Made by a program: the position numbers and the translations under genes. From Candidatus Obscuribacterales bacterium (lineage in GTDB: Bacteria > Cyanobacteriota > Vampirovibrionia > Obscuribacterales > Obscuribacteraceae), in contig JACKCM010000007.1 of NCBI GenBank assembly GCA_020634035.1, forward strand, positions 1 through 64,000: a stretch of DNA of 64,000 nt, written 5' to 3'. Numbering within the stretch: position 1 is the first letter of the stretch; each line of letters starts with the position of its first letter. Below the pieces are notes generated by a model. The model did no database searches and had not been told where the DNA came from. It was given only the letters and a program-made list of their open reading frames with translations. Positions 28,824-37,731 of this stretch are shown in pieces.

Positions 28824-30527
28824 CTAGGGCTCTTTGCCGCAGAGCTTCAAACAGGATTTTGCGATTTCAGCCACTGAATTATGCATTATGTCCTTGTTGT
28901 CTATGTAGGCCTGTAGCAGACGTGTTTGCTGATCAGTATCAGGCAGGCTATAGGGCCAGATTGCGTGAAAGTCTTTTTCCCACTGCCGCAGAAGATATTC
29001 TGCTCTTTCTACAATCATCTCGTCATGATCGCCTATTGCGTTAATCATACTGATGAAACGCTCCCATTTTTCGGCTTTGCTCAAGATAAAAAGGGCATTT
29101 CGTTTAGCATGGGTGTAGGGAGAAGTGGAAGCAATCTCTGCCAATTGTTCGGGGTTCAACAATCTGGCACGGGGAGCCAGTGCTTGTCTGGCTTCTCTAG
29201 ATAGACCGGCATCTTCTCCAGCGAGAGTGGCGACGAAGAAGTCCAGGTATTTACTGGCATCTAATTTAGCCAGGCTTTTTATCGCTGCTTTTTTTAAGAT
29301 TCGGTCGGTAGACCTTGTATACTCTTCGATGGTGGCAGCATCTTCTGCGGTGCCTGTTTCGCTAAGCCCGATAAGGGCAGTAGCTTTAACCTGCCGTCCC
29401 AAATCTTGAGTGATAGTCTTCTGGTAGTAAAGTCTGAAATCGATATCCGGGGTCAGAGTTCGCAATTTCCATCTTGCCAGAATGCGGACCGAAGCCGAGC
29501 GATCTAACAAAGCTTTGAATGCCAGCTCTTTTCCTCCATCCTGGCTGAGGTCGAATAGTGTTCGTAGCGCTTCGCGTCTTTCAATGCCGGTGCCTTCTGC
29601 TGCAAGCTTTTTCAAGATCAGCATTCTACGCTCCGGGGAAAGATTCTCCGTCAGTCTGGTTAGAGCGAATCGAATGGTTATGTCCGGGTCTTGTGAAATA
29701 TGCGAAATAATAGCCTCGGTCAGGCTAGTTGATCTGTCCGGGATCTCTTCAAGAAGAGCAAGACATCGGCGACGGCTCAAGTAGTCTTTGAAATATTTAC
29801 TGTCCAGTCCGCTTAGCAGAAGTTTTCGATGCTCTTCAGTTTTTAGAAACTCTTCGATTCTTTTAAGAAGGAATTGTCTTTTATCCAGTCCGGCATCTCT
29901 TACCCTGAGACTCATGCGATGAACGACTTCTAGATAGGGAAGGAATTTGGCAAGATTTTGCTGTTCGACAATTTTATCGAGGCTGTTCAAGGCGATAGTT
30001 CTCACCTCTTCGACCCAGTCGCCGGTACGAATGAGCAGATAAGGTATCTCGCATCCGTTTACTGTAGGCAGATTTGATGAAAGGTGATCCAGAGCGGCTT
30101 CTCTAACAAAGCCGTTTCGATGACAGGATGCCAGACCGAAGAGTTCAGTCGGCATCTCCCGGACTTTCCAGCTTTCCAGAACGCTTTTGTCGAGTTCGTC
30201 CCATTGTTGAAGGTAACGAGGAGTATAGTAATTTCCATGGCGATACTGATAATCCAGCTGTAAAAGATCACTGGGGCGAAGTGCCGAGAGCAATTTCACG
30301 ACGGCCTTTATCGCTGCCGTTTCAATCTCGCTGTTTTGAGAATTGAGCAAATAGGATGACAGATAGAGGATAGTACACCATGAGCGATACTGGGTCATCT
30401 CATCGATCAGCGCTACGGCTTTCTGGACAATCTCCGGCGCAGCCTGGCGAAAGGCTCTGTCTTTTTTGAGAGGAAGCCTCTCCATCTGATCGAATAGTGC
30501 TCTGGCTCTGGATTGAATCGTTTTCAT
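28824..30527 (-). CDS. HEAT-repeat protein
   Basis: About 567 residues made almost wholly of paired helices. Typical HEAT-like units are DRSASVRILARWKLRTL, DLGRQVKATALIGLSETGTAEDAATIEEY and DRILKKAAIKSLAKLDASKYLDFF. No signal peptide, membrane segment or catalytic motif is seen, so it is likely a cytoplasmic scaffold or adaptor. The frame stays open upstream to 30827, but that part lies over the SDR gene in another frame. The ATG at 30527 (MKTIQSRARALF) starts 17 bases behind the SDR stop and was chosen. Only a weak ribosome site is visible, so translational coupling to the SDR gene is plausible. Partner unknown. Confidence 0.72.
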   Translation of the reverse strand: MKTIQSRARALFDQMERLPLKKDRAFRQAAPEIVQKAVALIDEMTQYRSWCTILYLSSYLLNSQNSEIETAAIKAVVKLLSALRPSDLLQLDYQYRHGNYYTPRYLQQWDELDKSVLESWKVREMPTELFGLASCHRNGFVREAALDHLSSNLPTVNGCEIPYLLIRTGDWVEEVRTIALNSLDKIVEQQNLAKFLPYLEVVHRMSLRVRDAGLDKRQFLLKRIEEFLKTEEHRKLLLSGLDSKYFKDYLSRRRCLALLEEIPDRSTSLTEAIISHISQDPDITIRFALTRLTENLSPERRMLILKKLAAEGTGIERREALRTLFDLSQDGGKELAFKALLDRSASVRILARWKLRTLTPDIDFRLYYQKTITQDLGRQVKATALIGLSETGTAEDAATIEEYTRSTDRILKKAAIKSLAKLDASKYLDFFVATLAGEDAGLSREARQALAPRARLLNPEQLAEIASTSPYTHAKRNALFILSKAEKWERFISMINAIGDHDEMIVERAEYLLRQWEKDFHAIWPYSLPDTDQQTRLLQAYIDNKDIMHNSVAEIAKSCLKLCGKEP

Positions 30528-30544
30528 TTTGGTTCGCTCTGACC

Positions 30545-31321
30545 CTAAACCCTTTTGATGGCGGCGCCGTCTATGTGCACAGCCGCACCGGAGAAAAATG
30601 AACCGTGTGGCGAGCAGAGATAGTTGATAAAAGCGCCGATATCTTCCGGGTTGCCGAATTGTTTCATCGGCGAGAAAGTCTTCCACTCTTCCAACACTGC
30701 TTCGACGTCTCGGGCGCTCTCTTGGGCGTATTGCGCTGCCAGAGACCGTACTAAGGGGGTGTCGAAGTAGCCGGGACAGATGACATTGGCTGTGATACCA
30801 TTGCCGGCTTCTTCTACAGCGATGCACTTGGCGAAGTTATTTAATCCGGCTCTGAAAGTCGACTGCACCACCGACGATGCCTCGGCTTCCAATCCGAAAA
30901 TACTTCCTATGTAAATCAATCGTCCATAGCGGTTCGTTTTCATGGCGGGTAAAACTGCCCGGCTTAGCTCTATGGGGGCGCGAAGCAGAAGCTGATGGCC
31001 AAGCTCCCAGTCCTCGTCGGTAGCCTTCGAAAAGGGCCTGGTCGGCGGATGGGCAGTGGAGACCACGAGGATATCGATCTCGGAAAGCCTCGCAAGCGCC
31101 TCTTTCATCAGGCGCGAGCGTTCCTCCGGGATGGCCAGATCGGCAGCTATGCCCGAGGCATTATCGCCTAACTGGCTAACCGCTTTTTCTAAATTATCTG
31201 CCGAACGAGAATTGAGCACTACCTTGCAACCGGCATCGACCAGGGCCCGGGCTGCCGCATAGCCAAGACCGTAACTTGCCGCCGTTATCAGGGCTCTTTT
31301 GCCGGTCAGTGCTTGGGTCAT
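30545..31321 (-). CDS. SDR-family protein lacking the catalytic Tyr/Lys
   Basis: A 258-residue protein with the Rossmann fold of short-chain dehydrogenases: nucleotide loop TAASYGLGYAAARAL (about residues 12-26), the IYIGS serine strand (about 138), VICPGYFDTP after the active site and the C-terminal FFSGAAVHIDGA. The active-site helix reads VVQSTFRAGLNNFAK where active enzymes have YxxxK before AG, so the catalytic tyrosine and lysine appear replaced by Gln and Arg. Divergent SDRs of this kind are often annotated as 3-oxoacyl-ACP reductase-like; activity cannot be assumed. AAGGA lies seven bases before the ATG. It appears to head an operon with the HEAT protein and is divergent from the membrane kinase. 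Confidence 0.8.
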   Translation of the reverse strand: MTQALTGKRALITAASYGLGYAAARALVDAGCKVVLNSRSADNLEKAVSQLGDNASGIAADLAIPEERSRLMKEALARLSEIDILVVSTAHPPTRPFSKATDEDWELGHQLLLRAPIELSRAVLPAMKTNRYGRLIYIGSIFGLEAEASSVVQSTFRAGLNNFAKCIAVEEAGNGITANVICPGYFDTPLVRSLAAQYAQESARDVEAVLEEWKTFSPMKQFGNPEDIGAFINYLCSPHGSFFSGAAVHIDGAAIKRV

Positions 31322-31474
31322 GGTCGCTTCCTTCGAGATGCCGCAGGGTTACTTTGTAGAGCGCCGATCATAGCAAATTTGACCGTCGAACCTGCTAAAG
31401 TAGGACACGATTATCAGTATTCTCTTTTTAGTAAGCGGGTATATAGATACGATTGCTTAGCGCTGGAAATTATC

Positions 31475-33649
31475 ATGGGTCAGGAATCCACTTTCAGATG
31501 TCTTGAATGCGACCGGTCCTTCAATGGGAGCGAGACCCATTGTCCTTTCGACAATACCGAGCTTGTCGCGGTCAAACAGGATGAACTGATAGGGAAAGTA
31601 TTCGCCGATCGTTATCAGATCATAGAGTCTGTCGGGCGCGGTGGCATGAGCGTCGTCTACCGGGCTCAGCACAAGTATATCGACAGGGTGGTGGCGATTA
31701 AGCTTTTGCACAGACATCTGGTGGATGACAGCAACAGCGTCAAGCGCTTTCAGCGAGAAGCGCGCGCCGCCAGCAGTCTCACCCATCAAAACATCATCAG
31801 TGTCTATGACTTTGGAGTCAGCGCCGAGGGTGATGCTTTTATCGTCATGGACTACTTAGAAGGGCGCGCCCTCGATGCCATGCTCGATCAGGGCGGTCCT
31901 CTGCCGGAACATGAAGCGATTGATATCATTCGTCAGGTCTGCAAAGGTCTTATCCATGCCCATAAGAAAGGCATTATTCATCGCGATCTCAAACCGGCAA
32001 ACTTGATGTTGACAGTGGATGAAGACAACTCTGTGCTTGTAAAAATCGTCGACTTCGGTATCGCCAAGGTGCAGGGCACCGAGGATAGAGCCTCTCAACA
32101 TTTGACGCGCACCGGGCAGGTCTTCGGCAGTCCGCTCTATATGAGCCCTGAGCAGTGGGGCGGTCAGAGTGCCGATGCACGCTCGGATATTTATTCTCTC
32201 GGTTGTCTGATGTATGAGCTTTTGCTAGGCGCGCCGCCATTTTGCGGTAAGGACGCCATAGAGACCATGAGTATGCACCTCGATGAAAAGCCTTTGAGCT
32301 TCAAAGAATTCAATCCGGATGTAAGTGTCTCGGATGAGATGGAGTCTCTTGTTCTGCGGTGCCTCGAGAAAAAGCCGGATAAGAGATTTCGGTCGGTGAC
32401 TGATTTGTTGCAGGAGATGCCAGAGAAGGTCTCGGCTCCTGCTATATCCCAAGATCAGACCGTGGCGGTTCGTCTGGTGGATCTGCTTGGAACCTCTTCC
32501 ACCACCAACAGTGTCAGAACTGGGCAGCCGACCACAATCAAGAAGCGCTCTCGCTTCTTTCTCACCTATGAAAAGCAGGCGAAGTTGAGCACCGCTATTT
32601 TGCTGATTCTGCTCGCTTTTGTCTGGATTTATCAGGGACCGCACGAGGACCCTGGTCCGCCTGGTGCGAAGATGATCTGGCAGTTGGAGCTTTCGCTCGG
32701 CGAGACTTTGATGACTGCCGGCGCGTTTTCTCTGGCGGCGCCGATACTGGAGTTGGCGGATTGGCACTCGGAGCATCTGGATCCTATATTAAATCGACCC
32801 AACTACGAAAAGCGCTTCCAGACTATGACTCGACTTGCCAGCTGCTATCAACTGGCTGGTAAGAACAGCGACTTTGAGAGAGTCCTGGCGAAGTACACCG
32901 CTCTCGATCGTGAGCGCTGGGAGGTCCTGGCGCACAAGTACATTCGCGATGTCAAAAGCGCCGAAGCGTATATCAAAGAGTTGAGGGCACAGAACGAGCC
33001 CATACAGGGACAGCTGACCGAACGCCGGCTCAACCTGGCACCATCGGTGAAGGTAGTGGTAGAGTTGGCGCGGCGTCTGGAAGCTAATTATTCGTATGAG
33101 CTCGAGTATCAGCTGCTGTTTCGTATGGAGCAGGTGGTGGAGAAGTTATACGGTCCCAATTTTATTGGATTGGCAGAGCTCAAAAGCCAGAGAGCAAGCT
33201 GCTTGAAGAGGCAAGATCGAATTGATGTGATTGAAAACGCTGACCCCGAGCGTGGTGCCGACGGACTTTATGGCAGCATCAAAGCGATTTATGAAGTGAA
33301 TCTTCGTGAGAATCTAAATCTCAAACCGGAAGAGAGTATCACTCTGGAGCAGACCAGCAAGAATCCCGGCTACATAAGATCTATATTGTCTCTTGGTCAA
33401 TGGCAAAGGGCTGCCGGCAAATTGGAAGAAGCCGAGCGAAACATCCAACTTGCTCTTGAGGCCGCGAAGAAGAATGGAAAGTTCGAACCCGATGAGTTAG
33501 CCGAGTTCTATACAAGTTACGCCAACGTCCTCGAGAGACTGGGTCGTGTGGAAGAGTCCAAGCATTGTGCCGATGCGGCGCGCTGCAAGCGGCAAGATTC
33601 GGCCAAAGAGCTTGGTATGCCTTACATAGAACATAAACATTCCGATTAG
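31475..33649 (+). CDS. Transmembrane Ser/Thr protein kinase with zinc ribbon and TPR-like tail
   Basis: A 724-residue protein. Residues 9-24 (CLEC, then CPFD) form a small zinc ribbon like that of the pseudokinase at 8510-9670. The kinase domain spans about 45-320 with GRGGMS in the glycine loop, Lys76, HRDLKPAN at 169-176, DFG at 193-195 and SPE. All are intact. A single membrane helix lies at about 371-388 (AILLILLAFVWIY). The outer part, about 400-724, is helical and TPR-like (LGQWQRAAGKLEEAERNIQLALEAAKKNG, then ELAEFYTSYANVLERLGRVEESK). This is the layout of a membrane receptor kinase with an external protein-binding domain. The frame opens at 31313, but ATG 31475 starts the zinc ribbon and has GGAAA seven bases upstream. 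Divergent from the SDR/HEAT genes. Confidence 0.88.
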   Translation: MGQESTFRCLECDRSFNGSETHCPFDNTELVAVKQDELIGKVFADRYQIIESVGRGGMSVVYRAQHKYIDRVVAIKLLHRHLVDDSNSVKRFQREARAASSLTHQNIISVYDFGVSAEGDAFIVMDYLEGRALDAMLDQGGPLPEHEAIDIIRQVCKGLIHAHKKGIIHRDLKPANLMLTVDEDNSVLVKIVDFGIAKVQGTEDRASQHLTRTGQVFGSPLYMSPEQWGGQSADARSDIYSLGCLMYELLLGAPPFCGKDAIETMSMHLDEKPLSFKEFNPDVSVSDEMESLVLRCLEKKPDKRFRSVTDLLQEMPEKVSAPAISQDQTVAVRLVDLLGTSSTTNSVRTGQPTTIKKRSRFFLTYEKQAKLSTAILLILLAFVWIYQGPHEDPGPPGAKMIWQLELSLGETLMTAGAFSLAAPILELADWHSEHLDPILNRPNYEKRFQTMTRLASCYQLAGKNSDFERVLAKYTALDRERWEVLAHKYIRDVKSAEAYIKELRAQNEPIQGQLTERRLNLAPSVKVVVELARRLEANYSYELEYQLLFRMEQVVEKLYGPNFIGLAELKSQRASCLKRQDRIDVIENADPERGADGLYGSIKAIYEVNLRENLNLKPEESITLEQTSKNPGYIRSILSLGQWQRAAGKLEEAERNIQLALEAAKKNGKFEPDELAEFYTSYANVLERLGRVEESKHCADAARCKRQDSAKELGMPYIEHKHSD

Positions 33650-33672
33650 CAAGCTTGCAAACTTAGCACAAA

Positions 33673-35109
33673 TTATTGTCCGATGCGATTGCGCATATCG
33701 GCAACGGCGAAATTGTACTGGATGTCATCGGTGCCGAGGTCGGTTATGTTGGAGGTGATGGTCACATCGGGAAGCATGCCATACTTGTGATCATAATAGT
33801 CACCAGCCCAGGTGCCATCAGGGCGGAAAAATTTTGTCGAGGTGACAGTACTGGCAGAGCCATTTTCGGGGTTGATTAATACAGCCTGACCGATGCCTTT
33901 GCCGCCGGTTTGTTCACCTACGGTTTTGGCGTTGGCTTCCTGGTTCTGGCGGAGGGCAGCAAGCAGAATCTCTGCCGAGGATGCCGTGTGTTCATCGACC
34001 AGAATCGTCAGGGGCGTGCCGTCGGTTCTGTCGGCGAATTCTCCGCGCGGTGTGACGACTTTGCCGTCCGGGTGGCTATCGTCGGTAGGAAGTGCCGGTG
34101 TTTCGATACTATCAGCGGTGAGGTTGAATGTGTTGGATCTTTCTTTGTAGTCGAATTCATCACTGGTCAAATTCGGCACTCGTTCCTGATTACTCATCAT
34201 TTTGCCCGAACTTAAAAACAGCGCCGCTGTCTGCAGCCCTTCGTCGACCTGTCCTCCCGGGTTGCCGCGCAGATCAAGAATTATTCCTTTGGCGCCCTTG
34301 AATCCGTCATCCAGCAGCTTGGCCACGTCTTCGGCTGTGTCGGAGCCCATGAAGCTGTCTATCTTGAGATAGGCGATGCCGGCATCTTTGTCTGCCCAGT
34401 TGCCGCTGACATTGTGGGTATCGTCGCCCAGGTCTTTAAGCAACTCCTTCGAAATCGTCGGGTCGAGTACATGGGCGAATTTGTCGCCTAAATTTTGCAG
34501 ATCTTCCTCTGCCAAAATAAGGGCGTCGTTCCTTCCGTCCTCGGTGTCTTGAATCTCCCAACTGCCGGGCAGTTCGGAAGCCTGGCGAGCCCGGCCTTCG
34601 CCCAGGGCGAAGCGAGAATACATGTCGGTTGCCCAGTCGTAGGATTGTTCAGCCATGTTTTCGCCGACGGCGGTACCTGCCTGCTCTGGGGTCTGTTCGC
34701 CCTCGGTGGCGGCGGGCTTGTTGTCGCCATCGGTCTGGGCGTCACCTTGTTTCGGAGGCGCTTTATCGCCTTCGGTGTCTGGCTCGGTCTCACCGGCTTT
34801 GGGCTGGTCCTTTTCGGCGTCTGGCTTGGTCTCGCCCGCTTTTGGTTGCTCTTTTGCCCCATCGGCTGGGGTTTCGCCAGCTTTTGCGTCTGTGTTCTCG
34901 GTGCCGCTGCCATAGTCGAAGGCAAGGGTGCCGAAGTCTTTCTCGACACTCTTGGCCGCGGCGGCATTGTCTGTGGCAGTCTTCTCGCTGAAGCTCTTGA
35001 TGCTGGCATCGTCCACGCTGGCGATACTGACGGCGCTTTTATCGCCGGCATCAGTCGGATTTTTGACTTCTTTTTCCAGCCCCTTAGGCGGGGCGTTGTC
35101 TGCTGCCAT
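33673..35109 (-). CDS. S41-family C-terminal processing peptidase-like protein
   Basis: A 478-residue protein. Residues about 1-155 are acidic and low in complexity, with a tandem repeat built on KAGET-P-D (about 75-115). The rest is an S41 peptidase core: GIAYLKIDSF, DLRGNPGGQVDEGLQTA, the nucleophile in DEHTASSAEILLA (about residue 375) and the lysine in TGGKGIGQA (about 403). The Ser-Lys dyad is kept. No PDZ domain and no signal peptide are visible, unlike typical exported CtpA enzymes. The start has no visible Shine-Dalgarno site. Its N-terminus resembles in style those of the giant protein and the papain-like effector, so it may travel by the same route or process them (inference). Convergent with the membrane kinase. 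Confidence 0.82.
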   Translation of the reverse strand: MAADNAPPKGLEKEVKNPTDAGDKSAVSIASVDDASIKSFSEKTATDNAAAAKSVEKDFGTLAFDYGSGTENTDAKAGETPADGAKEQPKAGETKPDAEKDQPKAGETEPDTEGDKAPPKQGDAQTDGDNKPAATEGEQTPEQAGTAVGENMAEQSYDWATDMYSRFALGEGRARQASELPGSWEIQDTEDGRNDALILAEEDLQNLGDKFAHVLDPTISKELLKDLGDDTHNVSGNWADKDAGIAYLKIDSFMGSDTAEDVAKLLDDGFKGAKGIILDLRGNPGGQVDEGLQTAALFLSSGKMMSNQERVPNLTSDEFDYKERSNTFNLTADSIETPALPTDDSHPDGKVVTPRGEFADRTDGTPLTILVDEHTASSAEILLAALRQNQEANAKTVGEQTGGKGIGQAVLINPENGSASTVTSTKFFRPDGTWAGDYYDHKYGMLPDVTITSNITDLGTDDIQYNFAVADMRNRIGQ

Positions 35110-35270
35110 TTAGTAAACCGGAGAGTCTGAGAGTGTCAGTCGGAAGCTTTTTCAGGCTTTCGACCAGATCACTTTTATGTATATACCCTCCGGTGGGGAT
35201 CGTTTACCTCCTTAAATTCTTAAATCTCAAGATGGGGCAGGGTTTTAGGATTCGAGTCCCGCTTGCTAGT

Positions 35271-36857
35271 TCATTCTGGGCATCGGGCACTTTGCCCCTT
35301 GAAATAGACTTCTAGAAACTCCTCCAGAGAATCTGCCAGGACTGCAGCGGCCTTAGCGCCAACCCGAATCACTCGCTGGGTCTTTTTATCTAGCTCGAAG
35401 GCGATCTGGTCGCCGTTATCGAAATCGGCGAATATCACCGAGTTATCCAGTATATCGATCACCATGCTTTCGTAAGTGTTCTCCGTGTCCGTGGTCGGTG
35501 ATGCAGTCTTCGGCAGGCTTACATAAGTCCCCGCTAGTTTCTGTTCGATTTCGAGGTGCGAGATCTCTTGCAGCTTTTTAAGAGGGCGTATTGAGATGCC
35601 ATTGCGGGTGATGCCGTCGCATCGTTGATAGATGCTCAACAAATTTGATGGAAGCTGCAGGCGAATACCCCTTCCTGTGATGTGATGGACGATCGCACTA
35701 TAGTCCGCCGGAGGAAGCGGCGTAGACACAGTGCAATCGTCTGCCAGTCCATCGAGAATTTTTGCCTGAGGGGCGCCATTTCTAACAGCCCATCCCAATA
35801 CCGGCCTGAGAGCCAGGCTGTCGGCATCTTGTGAAACTCCAAGAAAGCCGCCCAGAAACTCCATTGTATGCTCTTCTTTGTTTTCATCCACCAGTGTGAA
35901 AGGTGCGCAAGAGACACCAGAGGGTAAGTTGTTGCTGTCGATGCGGTTGCTGTAGTCATCATCTTGCCAGGTGTCGTTTAGAAGCAGTGGATTTCTTGTC
36001 GAGAAAGTGCCGGCTACACTATCTTTGACATAGGGAATCAGCTTCACTATCCAGCCGTTTATGAGAGCCTCGCCGTAGGCAGACTTCTGTTTATAGATGT
36101 CTTGCCAGTGGGGCAGATCGATGTCTCCCCGGGAGGCTCTGACGAACTGGTCGGCAATTTGTTTGAGGGAAGGTGTCCACCACTCTAGCCCATAGGGTTC
36201 AAGGTGATCTATCTTGTGGCGCAGGTGTTGCCAGTCGGCGGTCTCTCCTTCGAGGGTTATTTCGGTGATACCGCAGCCAGACCAGAGGCGATATTCGAAG
36301 TAGTTCTGCAGGGCGTCTAACAGCGCCACCTGACAGGCGAGTTTCTCGATTATGCCACTGGTGGTGAAGTCACATTGCAGTATCTTGAACTTTTCGCCGA
36401 CTACGTTTTCAACTCCTAGCGCCAGGGCGTGGATTCCTAGATCCCAGGCGCTTTCTGGTGAGTGTCGATTGAGATCCTGGATTGCGAACTCAATCTTCAT
36501 TCGGCCTTCATGGCTGACAAGATAGTCTCTGAATCGCTCCGGATCATTGTTTATGTGCCGGGCGAGGCCCTGGACAATTGTTATCCAGATCATATCCGGA
36601 GATAGAATGAGCGGGCGGTGATCGGCGAAGGCAAGATGAACGGCTGTGATCAGTGGATGATGAGCGACTCTGGTTACGGCATTGGCATTGTAGCCGGAGC
36701 AGGAAAGTATGGTCTCGTCGTTTGGGTCCTGGTGGTTTATTCTCAGCAGATACTTGAGTGAGTCGCGAAGCTTTTGTTCTTTCAGTGGGGTAGTTGTCGG
36801 TTCGACTGAGTGCACAGCAAAAGTGATGCCGCGGGCGGCACTGGAAATGTTCTTCAT
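35271..36857 (-). CDS. DUF4419-type protein
   Basis: A 528-residue protein without signal peptide or membrane segments. The N-terminal 300 residues match the DUF4419 pattern: HPLITAVHLAFADHRPLILSPDMIWITIVQG, then VSHEGRMKIEF, ILQCDFTTSGIIEKLACQ and YRLWSGCGI, followed by EWWTPSLKQIADQFVRAS. The family is found in fungi and scattered bacteria and its function is unknown. The C-terminal 130 residues are less typical. An ATG start at 36857 is preceded by an AGAGG-like stretch rather far upstream. It stands alone, with a 317-base gap in front. Confidence 0.78.
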   Translation of the reverse strand: MKNISSAARGITFAVHSVEPTTTPLKEQKLRDSLKYLLRINHQDPNDETILSCSGYNANAVTRVAHHPLITAVHLAFADHRPLILSPDMIWITIVQGLARHINNDPERFRDYLVSHEGRMKIEFAIQDLNRHSPESAWDLGIHALALGVENVVGEKFKILQCDFTTSGIIEKLACQVALLDALQNYFEYRLWSGCGITEITLEGETADWQHLRHKIDHLEPYGLEWWTPSLKQIADQFVRASRGDIDLPHWQDIYKQKSAYGEALINGWIVKLIPYVKDSVAGTFSTRNPLLLNDTWQDDDYSNRIDSNNLPSGVSCAPFTLVDENKEEHTMEFLGGFLGVSQDADSLALRPVLGWAVRNGAPQAKILDGLADDCTVSTPLPPADYSAIVHHITGRGIRLQLPSNLLSIYQRCDGITRNGISIRPLKKLQEISHLEIEQKLAGTYVSLPKTASPTTDTENTYESMVIDILDNSVIFADFDNGDQIAFELDKKTQRVIRVGAKAAAVLADSLEEFLEVYFKGQSARCPE

Positions 36858-37174
36858 ATTTTGTCTCCAGAGGATCTACAACTGAGGCTGGCGAAATCCC
36901 AAAACAAGCCCACCGCATGCTTTGCGGGTGGTTGAAAATTTCTATGGATTCGCTTTAACCTTAGTAACTATTATCTCAGTTTTGCAGCTTGTTGGCAAGC
37001 CTGAAAAGCCACTGTGGGTGGTGGTTTGCGGCTGCGAAGATAGGGCGTTTTGAGCATTGTTTTGGCCTTGTTTTTAGTGAACTTTCGACTATTGAATCTG
37101 CTATGATTGAGAAAGCGCCGATTTGAATTCTCAGCTTGCGGGCGCTTACAAAACAGCTAAAGAGAGGTATAGAC
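36858..37174. other. Intergenic stretch between divergent genes
   Basis: This 317-base gap separates the divergent DUF4419 and Cys-rich genes, so promoters for both should lie here. A hairpin is possible at about 36910-36932 (CCACC pairing with GGTGG), in the leader of the minus-strand gene. A lone -10-like TATGAT stands at 37102-37107 for the plus-strand gene, without a convincing -35 box. Nothing else was recognised. Confidence 0.4.
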
Positions 37175-37684
37175 ATGGTTGTTTATTCACGGGGTTTTGC
37201 GCCCCAAAATCCACCGACCAAAGAAGAGCAAGAGCAAGAAAAGCGCTTCTTTCTCGAGAATCTGCCTGTTATTCTGAAGCATCAGAAAGCAGTGCTGGAG
37301 AGTCCGAAATTCTTTTTCTCCTGGCCCGGCTCCTTCGCTTTCGGCAGTTGGCCGTATATCCCTGGCGACGGTCCTGTCTATACAGGATATTTATTGCTGG
37401 GCTGGCAGTCTGGTAGATTACTGGAGTGCTGCACCGAATGTGGTGGTTCTATCTATCTGGTTGGTGTCGGCGGCTCGCCACTGAGCGGCAGTGGATCTTG
37501 CTGGGGACCCTGTATGCAATGTGGAGAGTTCAAAAGGACGTACGAGAAGCTATCAGATAAGATGGTCTGTATCGCCGAACTGCGGCGAGACCATCCTATT
37601 GAAGAGAGTGAGTGGATAGAAGAAGACGGCTTCGAGCCATCGGATTTTAAGGAGATGATAGCGAAACTCAATGAATTCAACTGA
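37175..37684 (+). CDS. Small cysteine-rich protein of unknown function
   Basis: About 169 residues from the ATG at 37175, which has AGAGG seven bases upstream; a TTG at 37136 would add 13 residues. The middle contains CCTECGGS and, about 25 residues later, CWGPCMQCG, a spacing that suggests a metal-binding zinc-ribbon-like fold. The C-terminus is acidic. There is no export signal. No family is recognised. The LRR gene follows 47 bases later on the same strand and may share its transcript. Confidence 0.6.
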   Translation: MVVYSRGFAPQNPPTKEEQEQEKRFFLENLPVILKHQKAVLESPKFFFSWPGSFAFGSWPYIPGDGPVYTGYLLLGWQSGRLLECCTECGGSIYLVGVGGSPLSGSGSCWGPCMQCGEFKRTYEKLSDKMVCIAELRRDHPIEESEWIEEDGFEPSDFKEMIAKLNEFN

Positions 37685-37731
37685 CCGATCTGCTAAGATA
37701 GCGCCTTTGTAGCGGGGATGTGAGAGGCGAC

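Noticed and set aside
30528..30827. 100-residue N-terminal extension of the HEAT protein
   Set aside because: It overlaps the SDR gene on the same strand in another frame, is rich in Arg and has no helical repeat pattern.
31313..31474. 54-residue N-terminal extension of the membrane kinase
   Set aside because: It overlaps the start region of the divergent SDR gene and lacks domain character; the ATG at 31475 starts the zinc ribbon and has a ribosome site.
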